This document shows, one piece after another, positions 34,539 to 43,208 of a stretch of DNA of 64,000 nt. Positions within the stretch are counted from its first letter, which is position 1. The number at the start of each line of letters is the position of its first letter. The translations under genes and the position numbers were made by a program. Origin of the DNA: Marasmitruncus massiliensis. Its GTDB lineage: Bacteria; Bacillota; Clostridia; Oscillospirales; Ruminococcaceae. Location of the stretch: positions 1,154,895 to 1,218,894 of the forward strand of contig NZ_FYDE01000005.1 of NCBI RefSeq assembly GCF_900186535.1, in the 5' to 3' direction. The notes below the pieces were generated by a model. The model saw nothing but the letters and a program-made list of their open reading frames with translations, searched no databases and was not told where the DNA came from.

Positions 34539-35018
34539 ATGGCAAAAGCATGGAAAGTAACTGTGGATGGAGTGCCCCACGATGTTGTCTACAAAAAGGG
34601 TGTGTTTAAGTCACGCAAGGTAGTTGACGGCGTGGAAACCCCGATCAAGAGCAAAAGTTTCTTCATTCAGATGATTGATGAACCAGTTGAATTAGGCAGC
34701 AAAACCGCATATCTGACGGCGATTGGTGCCAAGGCGGACCTGGCTGTTGACGATGTTTATTTAGGCTCCGGAAAACCCTATGTATCTCTGAGCAATGTAC
34801 CCGGATGGGCAAATGGCCTGGCAATCGCACTGATCCTGATCGGCTGGTTCCTTAGCGGTATTTTCGGCATTCTGATTGGAGTGTTCGGCGGTATGTTTAT
34901 AATTTCGAAATCTATTTCCGTTGATCAGAAAAATCCGCTTCCGGTCTGTGTGACGATATCAGTGGTCTGTGTGGTCGTGGATATTTTGATTGCGCTCCTT
35001 GTTTCCGGAATCCTATAA
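34539..35018 (+). CDS. Hypothetical membrane protein
   Basis: A 159-residue protein I do not recognise. Residues 1-85 are soluble and beta-rich (KVTVDGVPHDVVYKKGVFKS). The rest has two or three membrane segments (GLAIALILIGWFLSGIFGIL, then an in-membrane ISVVCVVVDILIALLVSGIL). AGGAGGG at 34526-34532 gives a clear start. A terminator follows at 35039. Confidence 0.7.
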   Translation: MAKAWKVTVDGVPHDVVYKKGVFKSRKVVDGVETPIKSKSFFIQMIDEPVELGSKTAYLTAIGAKADLAVDDVYLGSGKPYVSLSNVPGWANGLAIALILIGWFLSGIFGILIGVFGGMFIISKSISVDQKNPLPVCVTISVVCVVVDILIALLVSGIL

Positions 35019-35038
35019 TAATCTGCTGGGGCTGGATG

Positions 35039-35068
35039 GAAAGGCACGCTCTGTGCCTTTCTTTTTTA
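35039..35068 (+). terminator. Terminator after the hypothetical membrane gene
   Basis: A perfect 9-bp stem (35039-35047 with 35053-35061, GAAAGGCAC/GTGCCTTTC) then six T. Confidence 0.88.
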
Positions 35069-35111
35069 TTTATGACAAGAGGCCTTCCAATGTGCGTGAT
35101 CTTGACAAATA

Positions 35112-35139
35112 TTGACAATGGTTTATACTTTTATATAAT
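35112..35139 (+). promoter_or_regulatory. Consensus promoter for the secreted protein at 35225
   Basis: A perfect TTGACA at 35112-35117 and a perfect TATAAT at 35134-35139, spacer 16. A second TTGACA lies at 35102-35107. One of the strongest promoters in the window. Confidence 0.78.
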
Positions 35140-35224
35140 ATATCCGTTACGAAAACAACAGGGCAATCGAAGATTTGTCCAACTGGTTTCTGAGTTCAAA
35201 CAGTCAAATGAAAGGGGAATCGTT

Positions 35225-36031
35225 ATGAAAATTTTCAAAAAACCATCAGCATGGGTCTCCCTTGTAGTTTTGTCGGCACTTTTGTCGGTGAATGTTTTCG
35301 CTGAAACGGGTAGACCCGCCTGTTTACAAATTAACGCCGCGCAGGTTGATGTGATTACCGTGATTGACCGGGATCTGCATGCGGGGTACACCGTAGCCGG
35401 AGCGGGCGACCGGCTGGCAGTGGTCCAGAAGCTGAATACCATAGAATATCGCCCGTCTACAAATGCGGTGCCGGATATGGATGATCTGCGCTTATTGCAG
35501 GTTCGCTTCAAAAACGGCCAGACCTATGATTACTGGTGCCACCGCAATGTGCTTATGAACGGCGATACCCAGCTTACCGACGGGCTCGCATGTGCGGACC
35601 TTTATAAAGTCCTTGACCGCTGCGTCCAGAATAATCCGGCAAATATCGAATGGCTCGGGTATCTGAATCCTTACCGGATTACATCGATGGAAGTTGCGGG
35701 AAACGGCAAGAATGTTGTTTATCATACCACCTCTTCTGAACTGAGCCGGAAAACCATTCTGGATGTTATCGCAAAGCTGCGGTCGGTCGTTCCTTCGAAG
35801 GTGCGGACAGTAAATGCCGGCGGGAATTTGAGCTACAGCGGAACAGGAATCCCGGTTTATACCATACTTCTGAACGTTGAAGGCGGAAAAGGCAGTTATC
35901 AGATCGATCTGTTCAATAACGGCGAAATCGGAATTTCGGTAGATAACATCAGTTATTCCCTTGCCTATACAAGCGGCGATCAAAATCGTTTCGACGCGCT
36001 GCTTTCCGCTCTGAAAACATGTACCGCATGA
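35225..36031 (+). CDS. Secreted hypothetical protein
   Basis: A 268-residue protein with a signal peptide (MKIFKKPSAWVSLVVLSALL, cleavage near VFAET). The mature part is of mixed composition with no motif I can name. The ATG at 35225 follows AAAGGGG by 8 nt; the longer in-frame extension upstream overlaps the promoter and is not real. The near-consensus promoter suggests high basal expression. Confidence 0.75.
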   Translation: MKIFKKPSAWVSLVVLSALLSVNVFAETGRPACLQINAAQVDVITVIDRDLHAGYTVAGAGDRLAVVQKLNTIEYRPSTNAVPDMDDLRLLQVRFKNGQTYDYWCHRNVLMNGDTQLTDGLACADLYKVLDRCVQNNPANIEWLGYLNPYRITSMEVAGNGKNVVYHTTSSELSRKTILDVIAKLRSVVPSKVRTVNAGGNLSYSGTGIPVYTILLNVEGGKGSYQIDLFNNGEIGISVDNISYSLAYTSGDQNRFDALLSALKTCTA

Positions 36032-36100
36032 GGAAAGCTCCTTCATTCGGACAATAGCTTTTGGCGCTTAGCGGAGATTCATTGTGTTCGGTATTATAAA

Positions 36101-36140
36101 AAAATAGCATTGTGCGGTTGTAAACGCACAATGCTATTTT
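36101..36140. terminator. Bidirectional terminator before bacteriohemerythrin
   Basis: A perfect 16-bp stem (36101-36116 with 36125-36140) with A-run and T-run ends, between convergent genes. Confidence 0.88.
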
Positions 36141-36162
36141 CTGTATCATAACGGGACAGCCG

Positions 36163-36567
36163 TTATTTGTGAGCGTCTATGTAAGCCGCCAGTTTTTTGT
36201 CCTCTTGTTTGATATGGTTGATAAACCAGTCCCCCATAGAGTGATTGATTTTACCAACAAGCACAATGGATGCCCCGGTTTTGGACAACTCGTCCGCCAG
36301 TTGGTTTACCACCTGCTTAAAGCCCTCATGGTATTGCTTATGGTGTGTAAAATCCGGATAACCGGTTTTCAGCTGCAGCTGTTCTTCGTCGTGAAAATGC
36401 TTGGCGGTGTACTGTTTTAGAAACTCCATCGTATGGTTCAGTTCTGCGCGGCCTTTTCCCGCGGAACATGCGTTCAAGAGGTTGTTAATTGCGTCCATCC
36501 ACTGCCGATGCTCCGAATCGATCAGAGCGTTGCCTGTTTCCAAATCTTTTGTGATGGTATAAGCCAT
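36163..36567 (-). CDS. Bacteriohemerythrin
   Basis: A 134-residue four-helix di-iron protein. The iron ligands appear in order: SEHRQWMD near residue 19, LNHTMEFL near 44, KHFHDEEQ near 57, HHKQYHEGF near 75, and the C-terminal HSMGDWFINHIKQED. It binds oxygen reversibly or stores iron, and in anaerobes probably buffers traces of oxygen. AAAAAGGAGCG precedes the ATG on the minus strand. Confidence 0.93.
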   Translation of the reverse strand: MAYTITKDLETGNALIDSEHRQWMDAINNLLNACSAGKGRAELNHTMEFLKQYTAKHFHDEEQLQLKTGYPDFTHHKQYHEGFKQVVNQLADELSKTGASIVLVGKINHSMGDWFINHIKQEDKKLAAYIDAHK

Positions 36568-36714
36568 ATTGATCGCTCCTTTTTAAAAAATTTAATCAGT
36601 TTATCAGCTGCATCGAATCCAAAAGTGATAATTATTCCTTTTTCAGTTTAACACATATTCCGACGAAAGTCACCATATTTTGCTAATATTTTCAGAAAGA
36701 AACAGGTGTTTAAC

Positions 36715-37191
36715 ATGTCCATTGAAAAAGCAAGAGCCTATTTAAAGCAGTTCGGCATGGACTCCAGAATACAGAAATTTGCAACCTCCTCCGCGACGGT
36801 GGAGCTGGCTGCGCAGGCGCTGAACTGCAAGCCGGAGCGGATTGCAAAAACCTTATCTTTTAAAGTCGATGAAAAGGCGATTTTGATTGTGGCAGCCGGT
36901 GACGCGAAGATTGATAATGCGAAATTCAAAGCGCAATTTCAGACAAAAGCGAAGATGCTTTCTCCGGAGGAGGTAGAATCCATGATCGGCCATTCTATCG
37001 GCGGTGTCTGCCCGTTTGGCATCAACGATCAGGTGGAGGTCTATCTGGACTCTTCTCTCAAAAGATTTAATTCCGTATTTCCAGCCTGCGGAAGCAGCAG
37101 CAGCGCGATTGAACTGACGATCAGCGAATTAGAACGCTGTTCCAACAGTGCCGCTTGGGTGGATGTCTGCAAAAACTGGCAGGATGTTTAA
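36715..37191 (+). CDS. YbaK/EbsC family aminoacyl-tRNA editing protein
   Basis: A 158-residue YbaK-fold protein. It carries ALNCKPERIAKTLSF near residue 37-51, where the Lys of the KTL motif is the typical substrate Lys, and IGGVCPFGI near 100. Homologues hydrolyse mischarged Cys-tRNA(Pro). The ATG at 36715 is preferred; an in-frame GTG 9 nt upstream overlaps the weak AGGTG Shine-Dalgarno. Single gene with its own terminator. Confidence 0.88.
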   Translation: MSIEKARAYLKQFGMDSRIQKFATSSATVELAAQALNCKPERIAKTLSFKVDEKAILIVAAGDAKIDNAKFKAQFQTKAKMLSPEEVESMIGHSIGGVCPFGINDQVEVYLDSSLKRFNSVFPACGSSSSAIELTISELERCSNSAAWVDVCKNWQDV

Positions 37192-37220
37192 AATTTCTTC
37201 AGATAAAATCTTTCATACAG

Positions 37221-37270
37221 AAAATCAGCCGGCAGTTTCCTGATGCTTTGGAAACGCCGGCTGATTTTGC
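37221..37270. terminator. Terminator after the YbaK gene
   Basis: A 12-bp outer stem (37221-37232 with 37257-37268) plus an inner GTTTCC/GGAAAC pairing, with A and T tracts on the ends. Confidence 0.8.
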
Positions 37271-37302
37271 ATGTTGCAGGTCTGTGACAGCGATTTATCT
37301 TC

Positions 37303-37728
37303 TTATTTTATATCATCCAATTTCATTTTCTTTGCGCGGCGGGCGGCAATCCGATTGCCGATGATTCTGCACAGCAGATATAAATAAGCTCCCATGAGCA
37401 GCAGCGCGGTAAAGAAATTGTCTTTGACTGTATAGATCTGCAGATAGTCCCATAAAAACAGCGGACAGATCAGCACCAGCATCTGAATCACCAGAACTGC
37501 CAGATAAAGGCGGCTTTTCAACGTTTCTTCTGAAACATTGAGAAGCGCGGCAAAAAGCAGCCCAATCAGCAGGCAGAGCGCATATGAGATGCCGTACAAT
37601 CCTATCGAAAATGAAAAAGAACTCACAATGTATATGTAAATCCTGTTGCGCAAAGATAAGATTCCCCAAATCATGTATTGGCCCAAAAGCAGTTTCCAGA
37701 GGTCTTTAGAATCTTTTAGGCGTGTCAT
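37303..37728 (-). CDS. Hypothetical membrane protein
   Basis: A 141-residue protein with about four membrane segments (IYIVSSFSFSIGLYGISYAL, LLIGLLFAALL, YLAVLVIQMLVLICPLFL, ALLLMGAYLYLLCRI) and a basic C-terminus (AARRAKKMK). Start at 37728, preceded by GGAGG. Not recognised; the basic tail is expected in the cytoplasm. Confidence 0.68.
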   Translation of the reverse strand: MTRLKDSKDLWKLLLGQYMIWGILSLRNRIYIYIVSSFSFSIGLYGISYALCLLIGLLFAALLNVSEETLKSRLYLAVLVIQMLVLICPLFLWDYLQIYTVKDNFFTALLLMGAYLYLLCRIIGNRIAARRAKKMKLDDIK

Positions 37729-37897
37729 CGGATTTCCTCCAATCATTTCATAAATATTGAATCCAATATTTCATATTTAGTCTACATCAAATTCCAGAGA
37801 CTGTAAATATATCCATGATAATCCCTTATTATGATGATCAATCAAATAGTTTCAGCGCGGTTGAACATAATAATGGAAAAAGATTGGAGTGAACAGA

Positions 37898-39433
37898 ATG
37901 AGCCAGATTCATTTGTCCTATTGGAATAAAACTGCCATAAAAGATCAATATCAGCCACTCAAGGAAGACCTGGAAGTTGACACGCTGATAATCGGCGGCG
38001 GTATCACCGGAGTTACCTGCGCATACTGCCTCGCGCGAAAGGGGATGGAGCCCGTTCTCATTGAATCGGGCGAGCTTTGTGAAGGCACAACGGGCAACAC
38101 AACCGGTAAGCTGACGGTTCAGCACGAAATTATTTATAATAATATTGTAAAAAAATATGGATGGGATTTTGCGAAATCTTACGCGGATTCCCAGAACAGC
38201 GCGATCAATTTTATCAGGCAGGCGGTAAAGAAGGAGTCTGTTGACTGTCAGTTTGCCGACAATACCGCATATGTCTATGCGATATTGGAGAGCGAGGTTG
38301 AGACGCTTGAAAAAGAATATGAGACCGCGGTAAAACTCGGCATCGACGCGAAATTAAAATTAAAGCCGCCGTTCCCCGAGGGCTGCAGGAGCATCCTTGG
38401 TTATTCTCATCAGGCTGTGTTCCATCCGGTCAGATATGTAAACGCACTTGCGAAAGCAGCGGCGGCAGACGGTGCGAAGCTGTACTGCGGCACCAAGGCG
38501 GTCAAGGTAGAGGACGGGGATCGGATCACGGTATATTGCGAAAACAAGTGCAGAATAAAAGCCAAACATCTTGTTATGGCGACCCAGTATCCAATCTTTG
38601 ACGGACCGAATCTCTTTTTTGCCCGTCTGTTTGCGAAACGAACCTACGGAATCGCTGTTCAGGCGAAGAGGGACTGGCCCGACGGCAGTTATATTAATAT
38701 GGACGATCCCTCGCGGTCAGTCCGTACGCATGTCGAGAGCGGAAAGCGCATTTTGATTGTGGTCGGAGAAGGGCATGCCACAGGGCGCGGCGAGGAGGAT
38801 ATGGAACAGCATTTTGAACGTCTGATGCAATTTGCAGAGGAGATTGCCGGAATCGAAACCGTGCTCGGCAAATGGTCGGCGCAGGATTATGAGACGCCCG
38901 ATCAAATCCCGTACATCGGAAGAATTTCTGACCATTCGAACGTGTTTGTCGCCTCTGGATTTGGAAAGTGGGGTCTGACAAACGGGACACTTGCGGGGAA
39001 TATGATTGCGGACTTGATCACAGACGGCAGCTGCCAATATGAACAGGTATACTCCAGGAAACGCGCGGACTACTTGACTTCACCCGGTAAGGCCATCACA
39101 GGAGTTTTCACTCCCGTTGGAGAACTGATCAAATCCAAGCTGGAAAGGCCGGAGAACATCGATCAGTTAAAACTGGGGGAGGGGCGGGTAATCAGATACC
39201 AAGGGCAAAAGGCCGGCATTTACCGCGATGTTGACAATACTGTTACTATTTTGGATATTTCCTGCACACACATGTCGACCGAGTTGAATTTTAATTCCGC
39301 TGAAAAAACCTGGGACTGCCCCGCACATGGCGGACGGTTCCGCACGGACGGAACTCTGCTGGAAGGTCCGCCGAAGCATTCGCTGAAGGTTCTCTTTCAT
39401 GGAAATTATTCCGATCTGACAGCCGAAAATTAA
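37898..39433 (+). CDS. FAD-dependent oxidoreductase with C-terminal Rieske domain
   Basis: A 511-residue fusion. The N-terminal DAO/FAD domain opens with the Rossmann motif IIGGGITGVTCAYCLARKG near residue 30 and ends near 400. The C-terminal 90 residues form a Rieske [2Fe-2S] domain with CTHMSTELNFN and CPAHGGRF as ligands. The FAD part resembles glycine/sarcosine oxidase-like DadA proteins. It probably oxidises an amine with electrons passed to the Rieske center, substrate unknown. ATG 37898 is supported by GGAGTGA. Confidence 0.9.
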   Translation: MSQIHLSYWNKTAIKDQYQPLKEDLEVDTLIIGGGITGVTCAYCLARKGMEPVLIESGELCEGTTGNTTGKLTVQHEIIYNNIVKKYGWDFAKSYADSQNSAINFIRQAVKKESVDCQFADNTAYVYAILESEVETLEKEYETAVKLGIDAKLKLKPPFPEGCRSILGYSHQAVFHPVRYVNALAKAAAADGAKLYCGTKAVKVEDGDRITVYCENKCRIKAKHLVMATQYPIFDGPNLFFARLFAKRTYGIAVQAKRDWPDGSYINMDDPSRSVRTHVESGKRILIVVGEGHATGRGEEDMEQHFERLMQFAEEIAGIETVLGKWSAQDYETPDQIPYIGRISDHSNVFVASGFGKWGLTNGTLAGNMIADLITDGSCQYEQVYSRKRADYLTSPGKAITGVFTPVGELIKSKLERPENIDQLKLGEGRVIRYQGQKAGIYRDVDNTVTILDISCTHMSTELNFNSAEKTWDCPAHGGRFRTDGTLLEGPPKHSLKVLFHGNYSDLTAEN

Positions 39434-39438
39434 AAACG

Positions 39439-39475
39439 AGCGCGGGCAGATACAATCTCTGCCCGCGCTTTTTTG
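39439..39475. terminator. Bidirectional terminator after the FAD/Rieske gene
   Basis: A perfect 12-bp stem (39439-39450 with 39458-39469) then five or more T. Confidence 0.88.
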
Positions 39476-39498
39476 GTTCGGAATCTCTTAAAAACGGA

Positions 39499-40692
39499 TT
39501 ATCTTAACAATTGCTTCAGGGTCTTGCTGTCCAGCTTGCCTTTGTCACCTAGATCTTCGGCACTCTGGTAGGCTTTCAAAGCATTCACTGACTTTGTATC
39601 CCAAACGCCTGTCGGCGTTCCTGTATAATATCCCTTATAGAACAAGGCAGTCTGCACAACATAAGTCAGATTGCTCTGTTCTCCGTTTTTCAGGGAGAGG
39701 GAACTGAAATACTTCATGGTATTGGCATCCAGCGTACCGCTCACATTCAGCTTTGCACCGGACCGGTTGATTAATTCTGTTTGCAGCGCTGTTATACTTG
39801 CACTTTTAATTTGGGACATGTCAAGCTGTTCAATCGGGATATTGGTGCCGTAGTTCGCATTGAACCAGGTCTTGATAGAATCGGAATCGCTTTTGTTCAC
39901 CGAAACTTTTCTGCCGCCCGACATATTCTGGTAGGCGATATTGATATCAACCCGTGTGCCGATTCCGTCAACCTGTCCGTAGGAGGTATGCTGCCAGATT
40001 TTATGAGTAACCTTGGTCGGCTGCTCGATGTAGTTGGCTACCCAAAGATCATAGCCTTTTTTTTGTACGGTTTTTGCGTCAATGTGGCTGATAAAGAAAT
40101 TTTCATTGCTGTAAAGCATCACCTTGTAGCCTGCCTGTTTTACGGCATCCATAAAGGCAAGGCCGGCGGCGGTCAGATTGGATTTGGAGACACTGCGCGT
40201 CGCGCGGTTGTCTTCCAGATCAAGAACTACCGGGTAGGTAACCTGGATAGATTTCAGCAGCTTGATGAAATATTCGGCTTCTTTCTTCGCCTGCGCGGTA
40301 TTCGAAAAAGTGGCATAATGGTAGGCACCCACGAGAATCCCGTTATTATGAGCTCCCTGCGCATTGACTTTAAATTTTTTATCTGTCGCAAGTCCTGCTG
40401 ATGCACGGACAAAGGCAAACTGAATACCATCATTCGATACCCGTTTCCAGTTGATGTCTCCCTGATATTGCGACACGTCGATCCCCTTGATCCCGTTTTT
40501 GATACTGTTAGCCGCTTTTTGCGTTTTGATGACAATCGGCAGGCCCTCGGTATGATCTGAGTTGCTGGAACCCAAAGCAGGCAGACTTTCCAGCGCGTTT
40601 AGGGTTTGAGGGGTTAAAAGAGAACTGAGTACAATGAGCAATGCCATACATAGATAAAGTGCCTGTAAATTCCAGCGTCTTACAATTGCCAT
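39499..40692 (-). CDS. Secreted GH25 muramidase with C-terminal peptidoglycan-binding domain
   Basis: A 397-residue exported protein. The signal peptide spans about 1-35 (LYLCMALLIVLSSLLT). The GH25 lysozyme domain, about 72-260, has KGIDVSQYQGDINW, FAFVRASAG and the catalytic-face LDLEDN near 155. The C-terminal 70 residues are a PG_binding_1-like repeat (YYTGTPTGVWDTKSVNALKAYQ). It cleaves the glycan strand of peptidoglycan. Start at ATG 40692, preceded by GGAGAAG. Confidence 0.9.
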   Translation of the reverse strand: MAIVRRWNLQALYLCMALLIVLSSLLTPQTLNALESLPALGSSNSDHTEGLPIVIKTQKAANSIKNGIKGIDVSQYQGDINWKRVSNDGIQFAFVRASAGLATDKKFKVNAQGAHNNGILVGAYHYATFSNTAQAKKEAEYFIKLLKSIQVTYPVVLDLEDNRATRSVSKSNLTAAGLAFMDAVKQAGYKVMLYSNENFFISHIDAKTVQKKGYDLWVANYIEQPTKVTHKIWQHTSYGQVDGIGTRVDINIAYQNMSGGRKVSVNKSDSDSIKTWFNANYGTNIPIEQLDMSQIKSASITALQTELINRSGAKLNVSGTLDANTMKYFSSLSLKNGEQSNLTYVVQTALFYKGYYTGTPTGVWDTKSVNALKAYQSAEDLGDKGKLDSKTLKQLLR

Positions 40693-40849
40693 TTTTTCTT
40701 CTCCGTTTTTCAAATATTTGTAAATTAATTATAACAATAGATGTTATGAAATTCAACAAATTTCGACAGCTTTTTATACCAAAAACAGGGTAGTAATTTC
40801 TGGAAGAATAAACACTTTATATTTGCAGAAAAAAATACCAATAAAAGGC

Positions 40850-40877
40850 TTGTAGTATATAAACACATTGGTATACT
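40850..40877 (+). promoter_or_regulatory. Promoter of trmO
   Basis: TTGTAG at 40850-40855 and TATACT at 40872-40877, spacer 16, 43 nt before the trmO start. Confidence 0.55.
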
Positions 40878-40920
40878 GAAGATAACGGCGCCGTAAATAA
40901 ACAGAACAGGAGATTTATTT

Positions 40921-41397
40921 ATGGAACAATTGATAGTAAGACCAATTGGGAAAGTGCAAATTGACGACGAGGGCATGAGGCTGGAGCTTTATGAAGCTTA
41001 TCTTCCGGCATTGACCAATCTGGATGGGTTCGGTTATATCCAGGTCCTTTGGTGGTTCAGCCAATGTGATCACGAAGACAGCCGCGCTAAACTGCTGGAA
41101 AAGAGCCCTTATAAAAACGCTCCTGAGCTTTTAGGGACTTTTGCAACGCGCTCTCCGGAGCGTCCGAATCCGATTGCGCTGTCCTGCTGCCAGGTAACTT
41201 CCATAGACACTGATAAAGGCATTATCTGGCTGGCGTATATTGATGCTGAGGAAGGAACACCGGTTTTGGATGTGAAGCCCTATACGCCCAGCTTAGACAG
41301 GGTGGAGCACCCGTCTGTGCCGGAGTGGTGCACCAAGTGGCCCCGAGCTGTTGAGGACTCGGGAACATTTGACTGGAGCGCGGTTTTCAACTTTTAG
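40921..41397 (+). CDS. trmO: tRNA (N6-threonylcarbamoyladenosine-37-N6)-methyltransferase TrmO-like
   Basis: A 158-residue TsaA/VirR-like beta-barrel protein. RPIGKVQ near residue 7, ELLGTFATRSPERPNPIAL near 74-92 and VLDVKPYTPSLD near 118 are family signatures. Enterobacterial TrmO methylates t6A37 of tRNA-Thr using SAM; this shorter form lacks the extra C-terminal domain, so the substrate could differ. AGGAGAT precedes the ATG; a strong terminator follows. Confidence 0.85.
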   Translation: MEQLIVRPIGKVQIDDEGMRLELYEAYLPALTNLDGFGYIQVLWWFSQCDHEDSRAKLLEKSPYKNAPELLGTFATRSPERPNPIALSCCQVTSIDTDKGIIWLAYIDAEEGTPVLDVKPYTPSLDRVEHPSVPEWCTKWPRAVEDSGTFDWSAVFNF

Positions 41398-41432
41398 AAT
41401 TAGAAACGGATCGTTTTCATAGTGAACGAATA

Positions 41433-41468
41433 ACAAGCAGCCCGGACACGTAAGTCCGGGCTGCTTGT
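41433..41468. terminator. Bidirectional terminator between trmO and corrinoid gene
   Basis: A perfect 15-bp stem (41433-41447 with 41454-41468), loop ACGTAA, between convergent genes. Confidence 0.85.
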
Positions 41469-41492
41469 CTGCATCCCACTATTACCGGCCAA

Positions 41493-42128
41493 TTACATGC
41501 AAAGCGAAAGCGCCAGCTCCGAAGCGGTTGCCGCGTCGGGGGTATAGTAATCGGCTCCGATTTTATTGCAGAATTCCTGTGTAACCGGCGCCCCGCCGAT
41601 CATAATCTTCACCTTTCCCACAAGGGGAGATTCTTTGAGCAGGTTCACCACATTCTGCATTTCCTGCATGGTAGTTGTCAGCAAAGCGGAACAGGCGATG
41701 ATCTGCGCACCGTGCTGCTCGGCGGCAGCCAGATATTTGGCCGCCGGGACATCGGTGCCGAGGTCAATGACTTTTAGCCCCTTTCCCTCCAGCATCATTT
41801 TGACAAGATTCTTGCCGATGTCGTGCATGTCGCCTTTTACGGTACCGATGACGACCGTGCCTTTTGTTTCCACACCGGAATCCGCTAAAAGCGGTTTCAA
41901 AATTTCCAGCCCGGCGTTCATCGCTCTCGCCGCCAGCATGACCTCAGGTATAAATACTTTGTTGTTTTTAAATTTCTCACCGATAACGTTCATTCCGTTC
42001 AACAGGCCGTTTTCCAAAATGTCTTCAGCGGAAATCCCTTCGGCAACCGCTTTGCTTACCTGCTCTTTTACGGACGGCACACGTCCCTGCTGTAAAAACC
42101 GGCTGATTTCTTCCAATATTGCGGACAA
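41493..42128 (-). CDS. Corrinoid (cobalamin-binding) protein, methyltransferase-associated
   Basis: A 211-residue MtbC/MetH-like corrinoid protein. The N-terminal helical cap spans residues 1-80. The cobalamin-binding Rossmann domain has GDMHDIGKNLV with His as the lower cobalt ligand, then ACSALLTTTMQEMQN and IMIGGAPVT. I place the start at TTG 42128 behind GGGGGGAT; an ATG 21 nt upstream (42149) lacks a ribosome-binding site but is possible. Such proteins carry methyl groups for methylamine, methoxyaromatic or glycine-betaine methyltransferases, none of which is adjacent. Confidence 0.88.
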   Translation of the reverse strand: MSAILEEISRFLQQGRVPSVKEQVSKAVAEGISAEDILENGLLNGMNVIGEKFKNNKVFIPEVMLAARAMNAGLEILKPLLADSGVETKGTVVIGTVKGDMHDIGKNLVKMMLEGKGLKVIDLGTDVPAAKYLAAAEQHGAQIIACSALLTTTMQEMQNVVNLLKESPLVGKVKIMIGGAPVTQEFCNKIGADYYTPDAATASELALSLCM

Positions 42129-42366
42129 CGACGGATCCCCCCACACCATATCGTAATGACCTATATTTTATCGTAAAAAAGTGTTTCTTGCAAGAGTTTT
42201 TCCTCTTCAGCAGGAAACATACGCCTTTCATGGGAAATCATAGGGTTTTGCTTGGTATTACGTCCCAATATCGTAAAACTTTCATGAATAAAGCTCTCCG
42301 TTCATATTTCGTTCATAGACTGACGTTAAAATAGATGCAATAGAGTCCGGACAGGGAGGCTGATTT

Positions 42367-43161
42367 ATGACCAATCCTGCGGTCAGACAACAAAAGCCGA
42401 CAGCAGGGAAAGTGACAAAAGCATTTCAAAGATGGATTACAGCAGGGATTACCATGTGCGGGCTGGTACTGTTTTATACCGGTTCCACTGCTTCTTACAT
42501 AGGAGCGCAAGCTATGGTGTTCCGGGAAATACGCACGATAAAAGCAGTGGAAACGCTGCCGTTTGATACGACTTATATTGATGATCCTACTCACTATAAA
42601 GGGTATACAGAGCTGGTAAGCGAGGGTGTTACAGGGGAAAAGGAGCTGGCGGCACAGATCCTTTATGAAAACGGAAGAGCCGTCAGGGTGGTATCTATCA
42701 GAGATGTGCAGACGGGTACCCCGGTCAACCGTGTGGTTCAGCGGGGGAGCAAAGTGCTGACCACCCCGAATATCAACGGGCAGATGTCGGAGGTCTCGTT
42801 TATCCGTCCGGTGAAGACGGGTTGGATTTCCGAACCATTTAATGGCTATCCGGGGCATACCGGAGTTGATTTCGCGGCCCGTTATGGTTCTCCCGTTTAC
42901 GCTTCGGCTGGCGGAACGGTGGTGTATTCGGGCTGGAACGGGGACTATGGGAAATGTGTGATCCTTCGTCATGAGGACGGCTCTATCACGCTGTACGCGC
43001 ATAACAGCGTTTTAAGGGTGTATTACGGGCAGACCGTGAAACAGGGGGAGCACATCTCCGATGTAGGCTCCACGGGGAATTCCACGGGCAGCCACCTGCA
43101 TTTTGAAATCAGGACGGCAGAAAACGAAATATTAGACCCTTTAATCTATATTGATCAATAA
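42367..43161 (+). CDS. Membrane-anchored G5-M23 cell-wall peptidase
   Basis: A 264-residue protein. An uncleaved N-terminal signal anchor lies near 24-48 (ITAGITMCGLVLFYTGSTAS). A G5 domain spans about 58-130 (YIDDPTHYKGYTELVSEG). An M23/LytM peptidase is at about 150-264, with HTGVDFAA, YAHN and HLHFEIRT supplying zinc ligands. It probably cleaves peptide cross-links during division, sporulation or morphogenesis. A 217-nt AT-rich region upstream holds its promoter, not resolved here. Confidence 0.9.
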   Translation: MTNPAVRQQKPTAGKVTKAFQRWITAGITMCGLVLFYTGSTASYIGAQAMVFREIRTIKAVETLPFDTTYIDDPTHYKGYTELVSEGVTGEKELAAQILYENGRAVRVVSIRDVQTGTPVNRVVQRGSKVLTTPNINGQMSEVSFIRPVKTGWISEPFNGYPGHTGVDFAARYGSPVYASAGGTVVYSGWNGDYGKCVILRHEDGSITLYAHNSVLRVYYGQTVKQGEHISDVGSTGNSTGSHLHFEIRTAENEILDPLIYIDQ

Positions 43162-43208
43162 TAACAAAGTAAACGGCCTTGCAGACGCAAGGCCGTTTAC
43201 TTTGTTAT
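43161..43208. terminator. Perfect 22-bp hairpin terminator between convergent genes
   Basis: Arms at 43161-43182 and 43187-43208 are exact complements, loop AGAC. The right arm covers the stop codon of the minus-strand gene. Confidence 0.88.
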
